Position numbers and translations under genes: made by a program. Positions 16,907-24,660 of a stretch of DNA of 64,000 bases are shown here, piece by piece (within the stretch, counting starts at the first letter, position 1; every line of letters begins with the position of its first letter). The DNA comes from Brevibacterium epidermidis NBRC 14811 (lineage in GTDB: Bacteria; Actinomycetota; Actinomycetes; Actinomycetales; Brevibacteriaceae): assembly GCF_001570805.1 (NCBI RefSeq), contig NZ_BCSJ01000011.1, positions 278,828 through 342,827 of the forward strand, given 5' to 3'. The notes below the pieces were generated by a model, which was not told the DNA's origin, searched no databases, and was given only the letters and a program-made list of their open reading frames with translations.

Positions 16907-17662
16907 ATGGAAACTCTCAGAGCAGTAGTCACAGGAGCCAGCTCCGGAATCGGCGCCGCCACGGTCCGACAGCTGCGCGAGCAGGGCTGGGACGTCGTGG
17001 CAGTGGCCCGCCGAGAGGACAAGCTCAAGGCCCTCGCCGAGGAGACCGGAGCCGACTACATCGTCGCCGACCTCACCGATGACGCCGCCGTCGCATCCAT
17101 GGCAGAGCAGGTGCTCGCCGGGGGAGTCGTCCATTCCCTCGTGGCCAATGCCGGTGCCGCCTTCGGAACCGACACCGTCGCCGAGGCGTCCATCGACGGA
17201 TGGCGGGACATGTTCGACATTAACGTCCTCGGTGTCCTGCGCGTCGTCAAGGCCCTGCTGCCCGCCCTCATCGACTCCGGCCGCGGGGACATCGTCGTCA
17301 TGTCCTCGACCGCGGGCCATCAGGCCTACGAAGGAGGCGGAGGCTACGTCGCCGCGAAGCACGGCACCCACTCGATGGCGGCGACCCTGCGACTCGAACT
17401 CGCCGGCGAACCCGTGCGGGTCATCGAGATCGCCCCCGGAATGGTCGCCACGGACGAATTCACCTACAAACGCGTCGGCGGTGACGAAGCGAAGGCCGCG
17501 AAGGTCTATGAAGGCGTCGAGAACCCGCTGACCGCTGACGACGTCGCCGACGCCGTCGTGTACACGCTGACCCGACCGCACCACTTCAATGTCGACCTCA
17601 TGGTCATCCGACCGATCGCCCAGGCCGCCCAGCACAAAGTCGCCCGCAACCGCGGACTCTGA
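16907..17662 (+). CDS. short-chain dehydrogenase/reductase
   Basis: A 251-residue classical SDR. The cofactor motif TGASSGIG lies at 9-16, NAG near 81-83, and the catalytic set S133/S134, Y147 and K151 (YVAAK) is intact. R35-R36 (ARRED) after the second strand suggests NADP(H) preference. It resembles YdfG-like serine/3-hydroxy acid dehydrogenases; substrate unknown. ATG at 16907 has GAGGAG 8-9 bases upstream. It lies just before the ileS T-box and is probably its own unit. Confidence 0.92.
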   Translation: METLRAVVTGASSGIGAATVRQLREQGWDVVAVARREDKLKALAEETGADYIVADLTDDAAVASMAEQVLAGGVVHSLVANAGAAFGTDTVAEASIDGWRDMFDINVLGVLRVVKALLPALIDSGRGDIVVMSSTAGHQAYEGGGGYVAAKHGTHSMAATLRLELAGEPVRVIEIAPGMVATDEFTYKRVGGDEAKAAKVYEGVENPLTADDVADAVVYTLTRPHHFNVDLMVIRPIAQAAQHKVARNRGL

Positions 17663-17742
17663 GCGTGCACGGCTCCTGCCCGGGGCCGCCTCGGCGAAGT
17701 GACTGAGATGTCCTGTCGAGTGGTCTCGGGCGGAGTCGACGG

Positions 17743-17748
17743 TATACG
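17743..17748 (+). promoter_or_regulatory. putative -10 element of ileS
   Basis: TATACG (overlapping TACGAT at 17745-17750) lies just upstream of the T-box leader, placing the start of the transcript near 17757. No good -35 is visible. Confidence 0.45.
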
Positions 17749-17754
17749 ATTGTC

Positions 17755-17973
17755 TTGCGTCGATCCGGCTATCACCGGGGAGCATCCGGAAGAACGGAGC
17801 CAGCGTGCACAGCGCTGTGTTCTCAGTAGACCCGGACGGGTGGACCCGTCATCGTCTTAGTCAATGAGCGATCTGCTGACTGACCGGAACCGGTCGGAGA
17901 GCGGATAAGCGAGGTGGTACCGCGGCAGACTGTCGTCCTCGTGACAGTGACCGCAGTGACCCAGAAGGACGCT
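17755..17973 (+). promoter_or_regulatory. T-box leader of ileS (translational type)
   Basis: The 5' part CCGGCTATCACCGG forms the ultrashort stem I of actinobacterial ileS T-boxes, displaying isoleucine codon ATC at 17771-17773. Farther on, GAGGTGGTACCGCGG (17911-17925) is the T-box sequence; its TGGT bulge would pair with the ACCA end of uncharged tRNA-Ile. GTCCT at 17935-17939 can pair with AGGAC (17966-17970), which contains the ileS Shine-Dalgarno, so the switch acts on translation initiation: uncharged tRNA frees the ribosome site. No terminator is present before the ATG. Confidence 0.9.
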
Positions 17974-17974
17974 C

Positions 17975-20900
17975 ATGACTCAGCCTCTTTATCCCAAGGT
18001 TTCTACCTCGACGTTCGGACTCTCCAGTGCCCCGAACTTCCCTGCCATCGAAGACGCTGTGCTGCGCTACTGGCAGGAGGACGACACCTTCAAAGCCTCG
18101 ATCGCTCAGCGCGACGCCGGCGAGAACGGCGAGAACGAGTTCGTCTTCTACGACGGCCCTCCCTTCGCCAACGGCCTGCCCCACTACGGTCACCTGCTCA
18201 CCGGCTACGTCAAGGACGTCGTTCCGCGTTTCCAGACCATGCGGGGCAAGAAGGTCGACCGGCGATTCGGCTGGGACACTCATGGCCTGCCGGCCGAGCT
18301 CGAGGCCGAGCGTCAGCTGGGCATCACCGACAAGTCCGAGATCGGCCGCATGGGGCTGGCCGCCTTCAACGACGCCTGCCGTTCCTCGGTCCTGCGCTAC
18401 ACCCAGGAATGGGAAGAGTATGTGACCCGTCAGGGTCGTTGGGTCGACTTCGACAACGACTACAAGACGCTCAATGTCGAATACATGGAAAGCGTCATCT
18501 GGGCGTTCAAGCAGCTCTGGGACAAAGGCCTGGTCTACGAGGGCTACCGCGTCCTCCCGTACTGCTGGAAGGACGAAACGCCGCTGTCGAACCATGAGCT
18601 GCGCATGGATGACGACGTATACAAGATGCGTCAGGATCCGGCCGTGACCATCGGCTACAAGCTCAAGGATTCCGACGAGTGGGTCCTCATCTGGACCACG
18701 ACACCGTGGACGGTTCCGTCGAACCAGGCCGTGGCCGTCAACCCGGAGATCCCCCTGGTCGCCGTGGTGCCCGGTGAGGACGGGGCCGAGGAGCTCCAGG
18801 GCAAGACCCTCATCCTCGCCGAGGCGCGCCTCGGCGCCTATGCACGTGAACTCGGCGAAGACCCGCAGGTTCTGCGGACCTTCCCCGGCAGCGAACTCGT
18901 CGGTGCAGCCTACGAACCTCCGTTCCCTTATTTCGAGGGACGCCAGGAGGAATTCGGCGAGCGGATGCACACGATCCTCGCCGCCGACTTCGTCACCGTC
19001 GAAGACGGCACCGGAATCGTCCACCAGTCGCCGGCCTTCGGTGAAGAGGACAAGGAGCTCACGGACTCCTACGGAATCACCGCCGCCCGTCCCGTCGACG
19101 ACGCCGGTCGCTTCGACTCGACCGTCCCCGACTACGCCGGCGAGCAGGTATTCGACGCGAACAAGGCGATCATCAAGGACCTGCGCAACCACACGGGGCC
19201 GATGGACGGCCGTTCCGCGCTGCTGGTCCGCCACGAATCCTACGAACACTCCTACCCGCACTGCTGGCGCTGCCGGAACCCGCTGATCTACCGTGCCGTG
19301 TCCTCCTGGTTCGTCCGCGTCACCGAGTTCAAGGACCGCATGGTCGAACTCAACGAGCAGATCAACTGGGTGCCCGACAACGTCAAGCACGGACAGTTCG
19401 GCAAATGGCTCGAGAACGCCCGTGACTGGTCGATCTCGCGCAACCGCTTCTGGGGTTCGCCGATCCCCGTCTGGATCTCCTCCGACCCGGCTTACCCGCG
19501 CACCGACGTGTACGGGTCGCTTGACGAGATCGAAGCCGACTTCGGCCGCCTGCCGCGCAATGACTCCGGCGAAGTCGATCTACACCGCCCGTGGGTCGAC
19601 GATCTGACCCGCCCGAACCCGGACGACCCGACCGGAAAGTCGGTGATGCAGCGCATCCCGGAGATCTTCGACGTGTGGTTCGACTCCGGATCGATGAGCT
19701 ACGCCCAGGTGCACTACCCGTTCGAGAACTCCGAATGGTTCGACAACCACTTCCCGGCGGACTTCATCGTCGAATACGTGGGACAGACCCGCGGCTGGTT
19801 CTACCTGCTGCACGTGCTGGCCACTGCGATCTTCGACCGGCCCGCATTCACCAACTGCATCTCCCACGGCATCGTGCTGGGCTCCGACGGGCAGAAGATG
19901 TCGAAGTCTCTGCGCAACTACCCCGATGTCAACGAGGTCTTCAACCGCGACGGCTCGGATGCCATGCGCTGGTTCCTCATGGCTTCGTCGATCCTGCGCG
20001 GCGGCAACCTCGTCGTCACCGAACAGGGCATCCGCGACGGTGTCCGCCAGGTCGTGCTCCCGCTGTGGAACACGTGGCAGTTCTTCGCCACCTACTCCAA
20101 TGCCGCCGACGGTCCGGCTGGTGAGAAGACCGGATACCAGGCGCAGACCCGGTACGACTCGTCTCAGGTCCTCGACCGCTACCTGCTGGCCAAGACCCAT
20201 GACCTCATCACCGAATTCGGCGTGGCCATGGACGGCCTGGACATCTGGGCGGCCTGCGAGCTCGTCCGCAGCTACCTCGACATGCTCACGAACTGGTATG
20301 TGCGCCGCTCGCGCCGCCGGTTCTGGGACGGCGGCGCCGACACCCATGAGTCCTTCGACGTGTTCTTCACCTGCCTGGAAGCATTCTGCCGGGTGGCGGC
20401 ACCCCTGCTGCCGTTCACGGTCGAAGAGATCTACCGCGGGCTGACTGGTGAACGGTCGGTGCACTTGGCCGACTACCCGGACGCTGACGCGTTCCCCGCC
20501 GATGACGACCTCGTTGCGGCAATGGACCTCACCCGAGACATCTGCTCGACGGCTTCCTCGGTGCGCAAGGCCAATCAGCTGCGCGTGCGCCTGCCGCTGT
20601 CGCAGCTGACCGTCGCCACCGACACGGACCTGAGCTTCGATTTCACCGAGATCATCGCCGATGAGCTCAACGTGCGGTCCGTCGAGGTCCTCGATGTCGC
20701 CGAGGCGGAAGCCGCCGGATTTTCCCTGTCCCAGAATCTCGTGGTCAACGCCCGTGCCGCCGGTCCCCGTCTGGGCAAGCAGGTCCAGCAGGTCATCAAG
20801 GCCTCGAAGACCGGCGACTGGTCCGTCACCGACGGCACCGTGGTCAGCGGCGGAATCGAACTCGTCGAAGGCGAATACACGCTCGAATCCGTCGCCGAGT

Positions 20901-21238
20901 CCGGCACCGACGGTATGGAGCTCGCAGCCCTCGACTCCGGCTTCCTCGCTCTCGACACTCGGGTCACACCGGAACTCGAGGCCGAAGGCATGGCCCGCGA
21001 TGCCGTTCGCGCCATCCAGGGCATCCGCAAGCAGCTCGACCTCGACATCTCCGACCGGATCGCCGTGACCATCGAAGCCGGCACCGAGGTGACCGCCGCG
21101 CTCGAGCCTCACGCCGACCTCATCGCCGGTGAGACCCTGACGACATCACTGACCTTCGGGACAGCCGATGCCGACGCCGAGGCCTTCACCCCGGAGGAGC
21201 TGCCCGGCGGCACCCGTCTGGTGGTGAAGCGGGCATGA
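17975..21238 (+). CDS. ileS: isoleucine--tRNA ligase
   Basis: A 1087-residue class I synthetase. The HIGH motif is HYGH at 70-73 ([12 protein letters not shown]) and KMSKS is at 641-645 ([11 protein letters not shown]). The editing domain has [11 protein letters not shown]. Its length and lack of a C-terminal zinc finger place it with the long type 2, eukaryote-like IleRS found in many actinobacteria, a type often resistant to mupirocin. ATG at 17975 follows AGAAGGAC. Control is by the T-box just upstream. folC overlaps its stop by 4 bases. Confidence 0.97.
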   Translation: MTQPLYPKVSTSTFGLSSAPNFPAIEDAVLRYWQEDDTFKASIAQRDAGENGENEFVFYDGPPFANGLPHYGHLLTGYVKDVVPRFQTMRGKKVDRRFGWDTHGLPAELEAERQLGITDKSEIGRMGLAAFNDACRSSVLRYTQEWEEYVTRQGRWVDFDNDYKTLNVEYMESVIWAFKQLWDKGLVYEGYRVLPYCWKDETPLSNHELRMDDDVYKMRQDPAVTIGYKLKDSDEWVLIWTTTPWTVPSNQAVAVNPEIPLVAVVPGEDGAEELQGKTLILAEARLGAYARELGEDPQVLRTFPGSELVGAAYEPPFPYFEGRQEEFGERMHTILAADFVTVEDGTGIVHQSPAFGEEDKELTDSYGITAARPVDDAGRFDSTVPDYAGEQVFDANKAIIKDLRNHTGPMDGRSALLVRHESYEHSYPHCWRCRNPLIYRAVSSWFVRVTEFKDRMVELNEQINWVPDNVKHGQFGKWLENARDWSISRNRFWGSPIPVWISSDPAYPRTDVYGSLDEIEADFGRLPRNDSGEVDLHRPWVDDLTRPNPDDPTGKSVMQRIPEIFDVWFDSGSMSYAQVHYPFENSEWFDNHFPADFIVEYVGQTRGWFYLLHVLATAIFDRPAFTNCISHGIVLGSDGQKMSKSLRNYPDVNEVFNRDGSDAMRWFLMASSILRGGNLVVTEQGIRDGVRQVVLPLWNTWQFFATYSNAADGPAGEKTGYQAQTRYDSSQVLDRYLLAKTHDLITEFGVAMDGLDIWAACELVRSYLDMLTNWYVRRSRRRFWDGGADTHESFDVFFTCLEAFCRVAAPLLPFTVEEIYRGLTGERSVHLADYPDADAFPADDDLVAAMDLTRDICSTASSVRKANQLRVRLPLSQLTVATDTDLSFDFTEIIADELNVRSVEVLDVAEAEAAGFSLSQNLVVNARAAGPRLGKQVQQVIKASKTGDWSVTDGTVVSGGIELVEGEYTLESVAESGTDGMELAALDSGFLALDTRVTPELEAEGMARDAVRAIQGIRKQLDLDISDRIAVTIEAGTEVTAALEPHADLIAGETLTTSLTFGTADADAEAFTPEELPGGTRLVVKRA

Positions 21239-22734
21239 GCGACGATAACACCCCAGCCGAGGATCCGGTGTCCGAGGCTGAGGAGCTGCTGGCCGCTGTC
21301 GAAGATCCGCAGACCGCGGATGAAGCGGAACCGGAGCCGCTGCCGGAACCCGTCGTCGATGAGGCGACGCGAGCCGAACTCGCCCGCGTCTATGCCTTGC
21401 TGCTGGCGCGGGCGGGGGAGACGCAGATCGAACTGCGCCTCGACGCGACCCGGTGGGCGTGTGAGGTCCTCGGTGACATCCACACGGCTGCCCCGACGAT
21501 CACGATCACAGGCACGAACGGGAAGACATCGACGGCGCGGATGATCGATTCGCTCATCACGGCTCACGACCTCCGCGTCGGCCGGTTCACCAGTCCCCAC
21601 CTGCACTCGGTGACCGAACGGATCTCGGTGGACGGGTCTCCCGTGTCCGCACGGACCTTCGTGCGCATCTATGACGAGATCGCCCCGTACCTCGAGATCG
21701 TCGATGGACAGCTCGAGGCCGAAGGCCGCGCGAAGCTGACCTACTTCGAAGCACTGACCGTCCTGGCCTTCGCCGTGTTCGCCGATGCCCCCGTCGATGT
21801 CGTCGTCACTGAGGTCGGCATGGGCGGAGCGTGGGATTCGACGAACGTCGCCGACGCTCAGGTGTGCGTGTTCACGAAGATCGGCCTCGACCATCAGGCG
21901 TTCCTCGGTGACACCATCGAGGAGATCGCTGCGACGAAGGCCGGAATCCTCGACCGCAGCGTCGAGGACAGCCCGGCCCCGAAACCTGTCGCCGTGACTG
22001 CCGTCCAGGACGAAGCCGCCCAGGCTGTCCTCGACGAAGAAGCCGCCCGCCGCGAGGTTCCGCTGGCCACCGAGGAACGCGACTTCCGCCTCCTCGATCG
22101 GCAGCGGGCCGTCGACGGCCAGCTCATCACCGTTCAAGGTCGGCGAGACGTCTACTCCGACCTGTTCCTGCCTCTGCACGGAGTCCACCAGGCACACAAT
22201 GCGACGGTCGCGATCGTCGCAGCCGAGGCCTTCCTCGGTGCCGAAGACAAACCGCTCGACCAAGAGACCGTGGCCGAGGGGCTGGCGCGTGTGACCTCAC
22301 CGGGTCGCGCCGAACTCGTGCGCACCGGGCCCAGCGTCGTCGTCGACGGCGCCCACAACCCGGATGCCGCGCATGTGCTCGCCGAGACCCTCACCGAGGC
22401 GTTCGACTTCGACTACGTCGTCATGGTGCTGGCGATGCTGGCCGACAAGGACAGCGACGGCGTCATCGAAGAGCTCCACCGCAGTGCCGACGTGTTCGTC
22501 GTCAGCGAGAACCTGAACTCCCGTGCGCTGCCGGTCGACGACCTCGCCGAGGTGGCCCGGGAGTGGGTCGACGAAGATTCCGTCATTGTCGCCTCCGACC
22601 TCAACGCCGCCCTGATGAAGGCCATCGACCTGGCCAACAGCGTCGATGCGAAGAGCCCGGGGATCGTCGTCACCGGTTCCATCTACACCGTGGCCGAGGC
22701 CCGCCTGCTGCTCGGACGAGGGGAGGAGCGATGA
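21235..22734 (+). CDS. folC: bifunctional folylpolyglutamate synthase / dihydrofolate synthase
   Basis: A 499-residue Mur-ligase-family enzyme that adds glutamate to dihydropteroate and folates. The P-loop is [12 protein letters not shown] near residue 92-103, followed by [15 protein letters not shown]; the Mur-ligase signatures [29 protein letters not shown], and the C-terminal [11 protein letters not shown] are intact. The first 45 residues are an acidic extension not needed for the fold. It overlaps ileS by ATGA, and the DUF4233-like gene overlaps its end, so ileS, folC and the next gene are translationally coupled. Confidence 0.96.
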   Translation: MSDDNTPAEDPVSEAEELLAAVEDPQTADEAEPEPLPEPVVDEATRAELARVYALLLARAGETQIELRLDATRWACEVLGDIHTAAPTITITGTNGKTSTARMIDSLITAHDLRVGRFTSPHLHSVTERISVDGSPVSARTFVRIYDEIAPYLEIVDGQLEAEGRAKLTYFEALTVLAFAVFADAPVDVVVTEVGMGGAWDSTNVADAQVCVFTKIGLDHQAFLGDTIEEIAATKAGILDRSVEDSPAPKPVAVTAVQDEAAQAVLDEEAARREVPLATEERDFRLLDRQRAVDGQLITVQGRRDVYSDLFLPLHGVHQAHNATVAIVAAEAFLGAEDKPLDQETVAEGLARVTSPGRAELVRTGPSVVVDGAHNPDAAHVLAETLTEAFDFDYVVMVLAMLADKDSDGVIEELHRSADVFVVSENLNSRALPVDDLAEVAREWVDEDSVIVASDLNAALMKAIDLANSVDAKSPGIVVTGSIYTVAEARLLLGRGEER

Positions 22735-23096
22735 AATCGAAGTACCCCGTCCTGTGCGGCTCGATCCTCATCTGCGAACTCGTCGTCGTCTACTTCGCCG
22801 TGCTCACGACCTTCGGCCTGTCGGTGAAATCGGCCCAGACTCTGACTCTGGCCCAGCTGCTCATCGGAGCTTCGGTCATCGCCGTGCTCGCGATCGTCGC
22901 AGTCATTCTGCTGCCCCGCCGGATCGGGGAGAGGCGTCCCGGCGTGATCCTCGGTTGGGTCGTCCAGGTGCTGCTGCTGGCCTCGGGCTTCGTGCTCACC
23001 TCGATGTTCTTCGTCGCAGCGCTCTTCATCGCCCTGTGGGCCGTGGCCGTGTACTGGTCGGCCCGCATCGATCGTGAGGTCGCCGCGCGCGACTGA
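22731..23096 (+). CDS. DUF4233-like four-helix membrane protein
   Basis: A 121-residue protein with four hydrophobic segments and short basic loops (PRRIGERRPG between TM2 and TM3). This small protein regularly sits between folC and ndk in actinobacteria and is known as DUF4233. No catalytic motif is visible and its function is unknown. The ATG overlaps the folC stop by 4 bases and GGGGAGGAG lies just upstream, a strong ribosome site. Confidence 0.85.
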   Translation: MKSKYPVLCGSILICELVVVYFAVLTTFGLSVKSAQTLTLAQLLIGASVIAVLAIVAVILLPRRIGERRPGVILGWVVQVLLLASGFVLTSMFFVAALFIALWAVAVYWSARIDREVAARD

Positions 23097-23136
23097 ACGT
23101 CTTCAACGTCGGTACGGGACCGCCTCGGCGCCCGGG

Positions 23137-23159
23137 TAGACTGTGGACCGACGTCCACA
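23137..23159 (+). promoter_or_regulatory. ndk promoter region with inverted repeat
   Basis: TAGACT at 23137-23142 is a likely -10 element. Overlapping its end and the expected start point is TGTGGAC-cgac-GTCCACA (23142-23159), a perfect 7+7 inverted repeat that could be an operator or a 5'-end hairpin of the ndk mRNA. Confidence 0.45.
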
Positions 23160-23178
23160 CGAAATTGGAAGGACCGGA

Positions 23179-23598
23179 ATGGAACGTACGCTCATTCTCA
23201 TCAAGCCCGACGGAGTCGCTCGCGGACTCGTCGGACAGATCGTGGCCCGAATCGAAGCCAAGGGCTATGCGATCGACGCCCTGGATCTCCGTTCGGCCAC
23301 CGCCGCCGAACTGGCAGCCCACTACGCCGAGCACGAAGGCAAGCCCTTCTACCAGCCGCTCGTCGACTTCATGTCCGAAGGACCGATCGTCTCGATCATC
23401 GCCTCCGGACAGGGCGTCATCCCCGGCTTCCGGTCCCTGGCCGGCGCCACCGACCCGACGGCAGCTGCTCCGGGCACGATCCGCGGCGACCTCGGCCGCG
23501 ACTGGGGTGAGAAGGTGCAGAAGAACCTCGTCCACGGATCCGACTCCACCGAATCCGCCGAACGCGAGATCGGAATCTGGTACCCGGCCGAAGGCTGA
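23179..23598 (+). CDS. ndk: nucleoside diphosphate kinase
   Basis: A 139-residue enzyme that balances NTP pools by phosphate transfer through a histidine. The start ERTLILIKPDGVARGLVG and the active-site segment NLVHGSDS (phospho-histidine) are intact. ATG at 23179 has GGAAGGA upstream. It is ended by a strong bidirectional terminator shared with the convergent VKOR gene. Confidence 0.97.
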   Translation: MERTLILIKPDGVARGLVGQIVARIEAKGYAIDALDLRSATAAELAAHYAEHEGKPFYQPLVDFMSEGPIVSIIASGQGVIPGFRSLAGATDPTAAAPGTIRGDLGRDWGEKVQKNLVHGSDSTESAEREIGIWYPAEG

Positions 23599-23649
23599 TC
23601 GCCGACCGGAGACCGAGCACGGCCGACGACTGAGTCGTGCCGATCGAAT

Positions 23650-23689
23650 CAGTGAGGGCGCCCCACCAAACGGTGGGGCGCCCTCACTG
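23650..23689. terminator. bidirectional terminator between ndk and VKOR
   Basis: An 18-base-pair perfect stem (arms 23650-23667 and 23672-23689, loop AAAC) lies between the convergent genes. No long T-run on either side, but strength and place argue for termination in both directions. Confidence 0.85.
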
Positions 23690-23713
23690 CATTCAGCAGG
23701 TCAGATGAGAAGA

Positions 23714-24361
23714 TCAGAACAGGTTGGAGAAGAACGCCCAGAACTGCACGACGATGCAGGCGAGGATGATGAGCAGCCACAGCACCGACAGGACGATGTT
23801 CTCCTTGGCCAGGACCCGCAGCACGGCATTGTCGGCGGCTCGCTGGCCGAACGCTCCGGTGAGGAGGTTGCGGGCGGTGACGCTCATGAACATCGGAATC
23901 GTCACGGTCCATACGATGATGCACCACGGGCAGCCGACGCCGATCTTGTAGATCGAAACGTAGAACAGGAACATCACCAGCGCCACACCGCAGGCCAACC
24001 CGATATTCAGCCCCAGCATCACCCATCGGGGCAGTCGAGTGCCGGACAGGATGAGCACACCGAGAAGCAGCGGGAAGACGAAGGCGGCAATACCCAAGAG
24101 CTGATTGGGGAAGCCCAGAAGCTCGGCTTCGGCATGCTCCATGACCGAACCGCAGGAGAAGAACGGGTTGAGGTCGCAGGAGAGCACGACGTCCGGGTTC
24201 GCGAGCTTCTCGTATTTCTCCGCCGACAGCGAGAAAGAGGCGAGGAAGCCGATGACGGAGGCGATGATGAGGAAGACGCCGAACGGGGCCGATCTGAGCA
24301 CCCACGACGAAGTGGTATCAGCGGTCTCGAGGTCATCGGAGTGAGTCAGTGTGGTGTTCAC
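23714..24361 (-). CDS. vitamin K epoxide reductase family protein
   Basis: A 215-residue membrane protein with about five hydrophobic helices. The four redox cysteines are C62 and C70 (SCDLNPFFSCGSV) and C144 and C147 (GCPWC). Bacterial VKORs reduce quinone while reoxidising a DsbA-like partner, so this gene probably supports disulfide formation outside the membrane. The partner is not adjacent. The start is a GTG at 24361 with GAGGA immediately before it, an unusually tight spacing; no better start exists before the first helix. Confidence 0.9.
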   Translation of the reverse strand: MNTTLTHSDDLETADTTSSWVLRSAPFGVFLIIASVIGFLASFSLSAEKYEKLANPDVVLSCDLNPFFSCGSVMEHAEAELLGFPNQLLGIAAFVFPLLLGVLILSGTRLPRWVMLGLNIGLACGVALVMFLFYVSIYKIGVGCPWCIIVWTVTIPMFMSVTARNLLTGAFGQRAADNAVLRVLAKENIVLSVLWLLIILACIVVQFWAFFSNLF

Positions 24362-24424
24362 TCCTCAAGAATGCCTGCCTGCGTCCCGTGCGGCAAACTC
24401 CGCACCCTGGGAAACCTCAGTGCA

Positions 24425-24488
24425 AGGCACTTCTGTGACATAATGGTCGGACGGATACCTGTTCTCACACCGAGCAGGAGAAGTGCCT
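24425..24488 (+). promoter_or_regulatory. rne promoter bracketed by a 10+10 inverted repeat
   Basis: CATAAT at 24439-24444 is the likely -10 element of the rne transcript. AGGCACTTCT (24425-24434) and its exact complement AGAAGTGCCT (24479-24488) lie on either side. The left arm is upstream of the expected start point, so pairing in RNA is impossible and a DNA-binding site pair is more likely. The leader to the rne start is about 210 bases and holds several hairpins (for example CGAGG/CCTCG and GTCC/GGAC). Confidence 0.45.
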
Positions 24489-24504
24489 CCACCGAGTCGA
24501 GGGT

Positions 24505-24558
24505 ATGACCTCGCAGGTCGACAACAAGATGAGGCAACACGGAAGGCCTACGCGCTGA
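24505..24558 (+). CDS. possible 17-codon upstream ORF in the rne leader
   Basis: ATG at 24505 opens MTSQVDNKMRQHGRPTR then TGA. A GAGGG sits 2-6 bases before the ATG, closer than ideal. It is wholly inside the rne leader, 103 bases before the rne start, and could act in leader control; there is no proof it is translated. Confidence 0.2.
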   Translation: MTSQVDNKMRQHGRPTR

Positions 24559-24660
24559 GCGCGAGCCGGACGTGCCATCCACAGGTTTCGGTCCATTGCG
24601 GACCATGCAAGGATCCGAAGATCCGTACGGTGTGGACGGCGTCTTCGGATGGGAGAACTG

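Noticed and set aside
17861..19390. 509-codon minus-strand frame opposite ileS
   Set aside because: Antisense to the HIGH and editing regions of ileS; repetitive Asp/Gly/Val-rich shadow composition, no recognisable fold.
19580..21112. 510-codon minus-strand frame opposite the 3' half of ileS
   Set aside because: Shadow of ileS, same reason.
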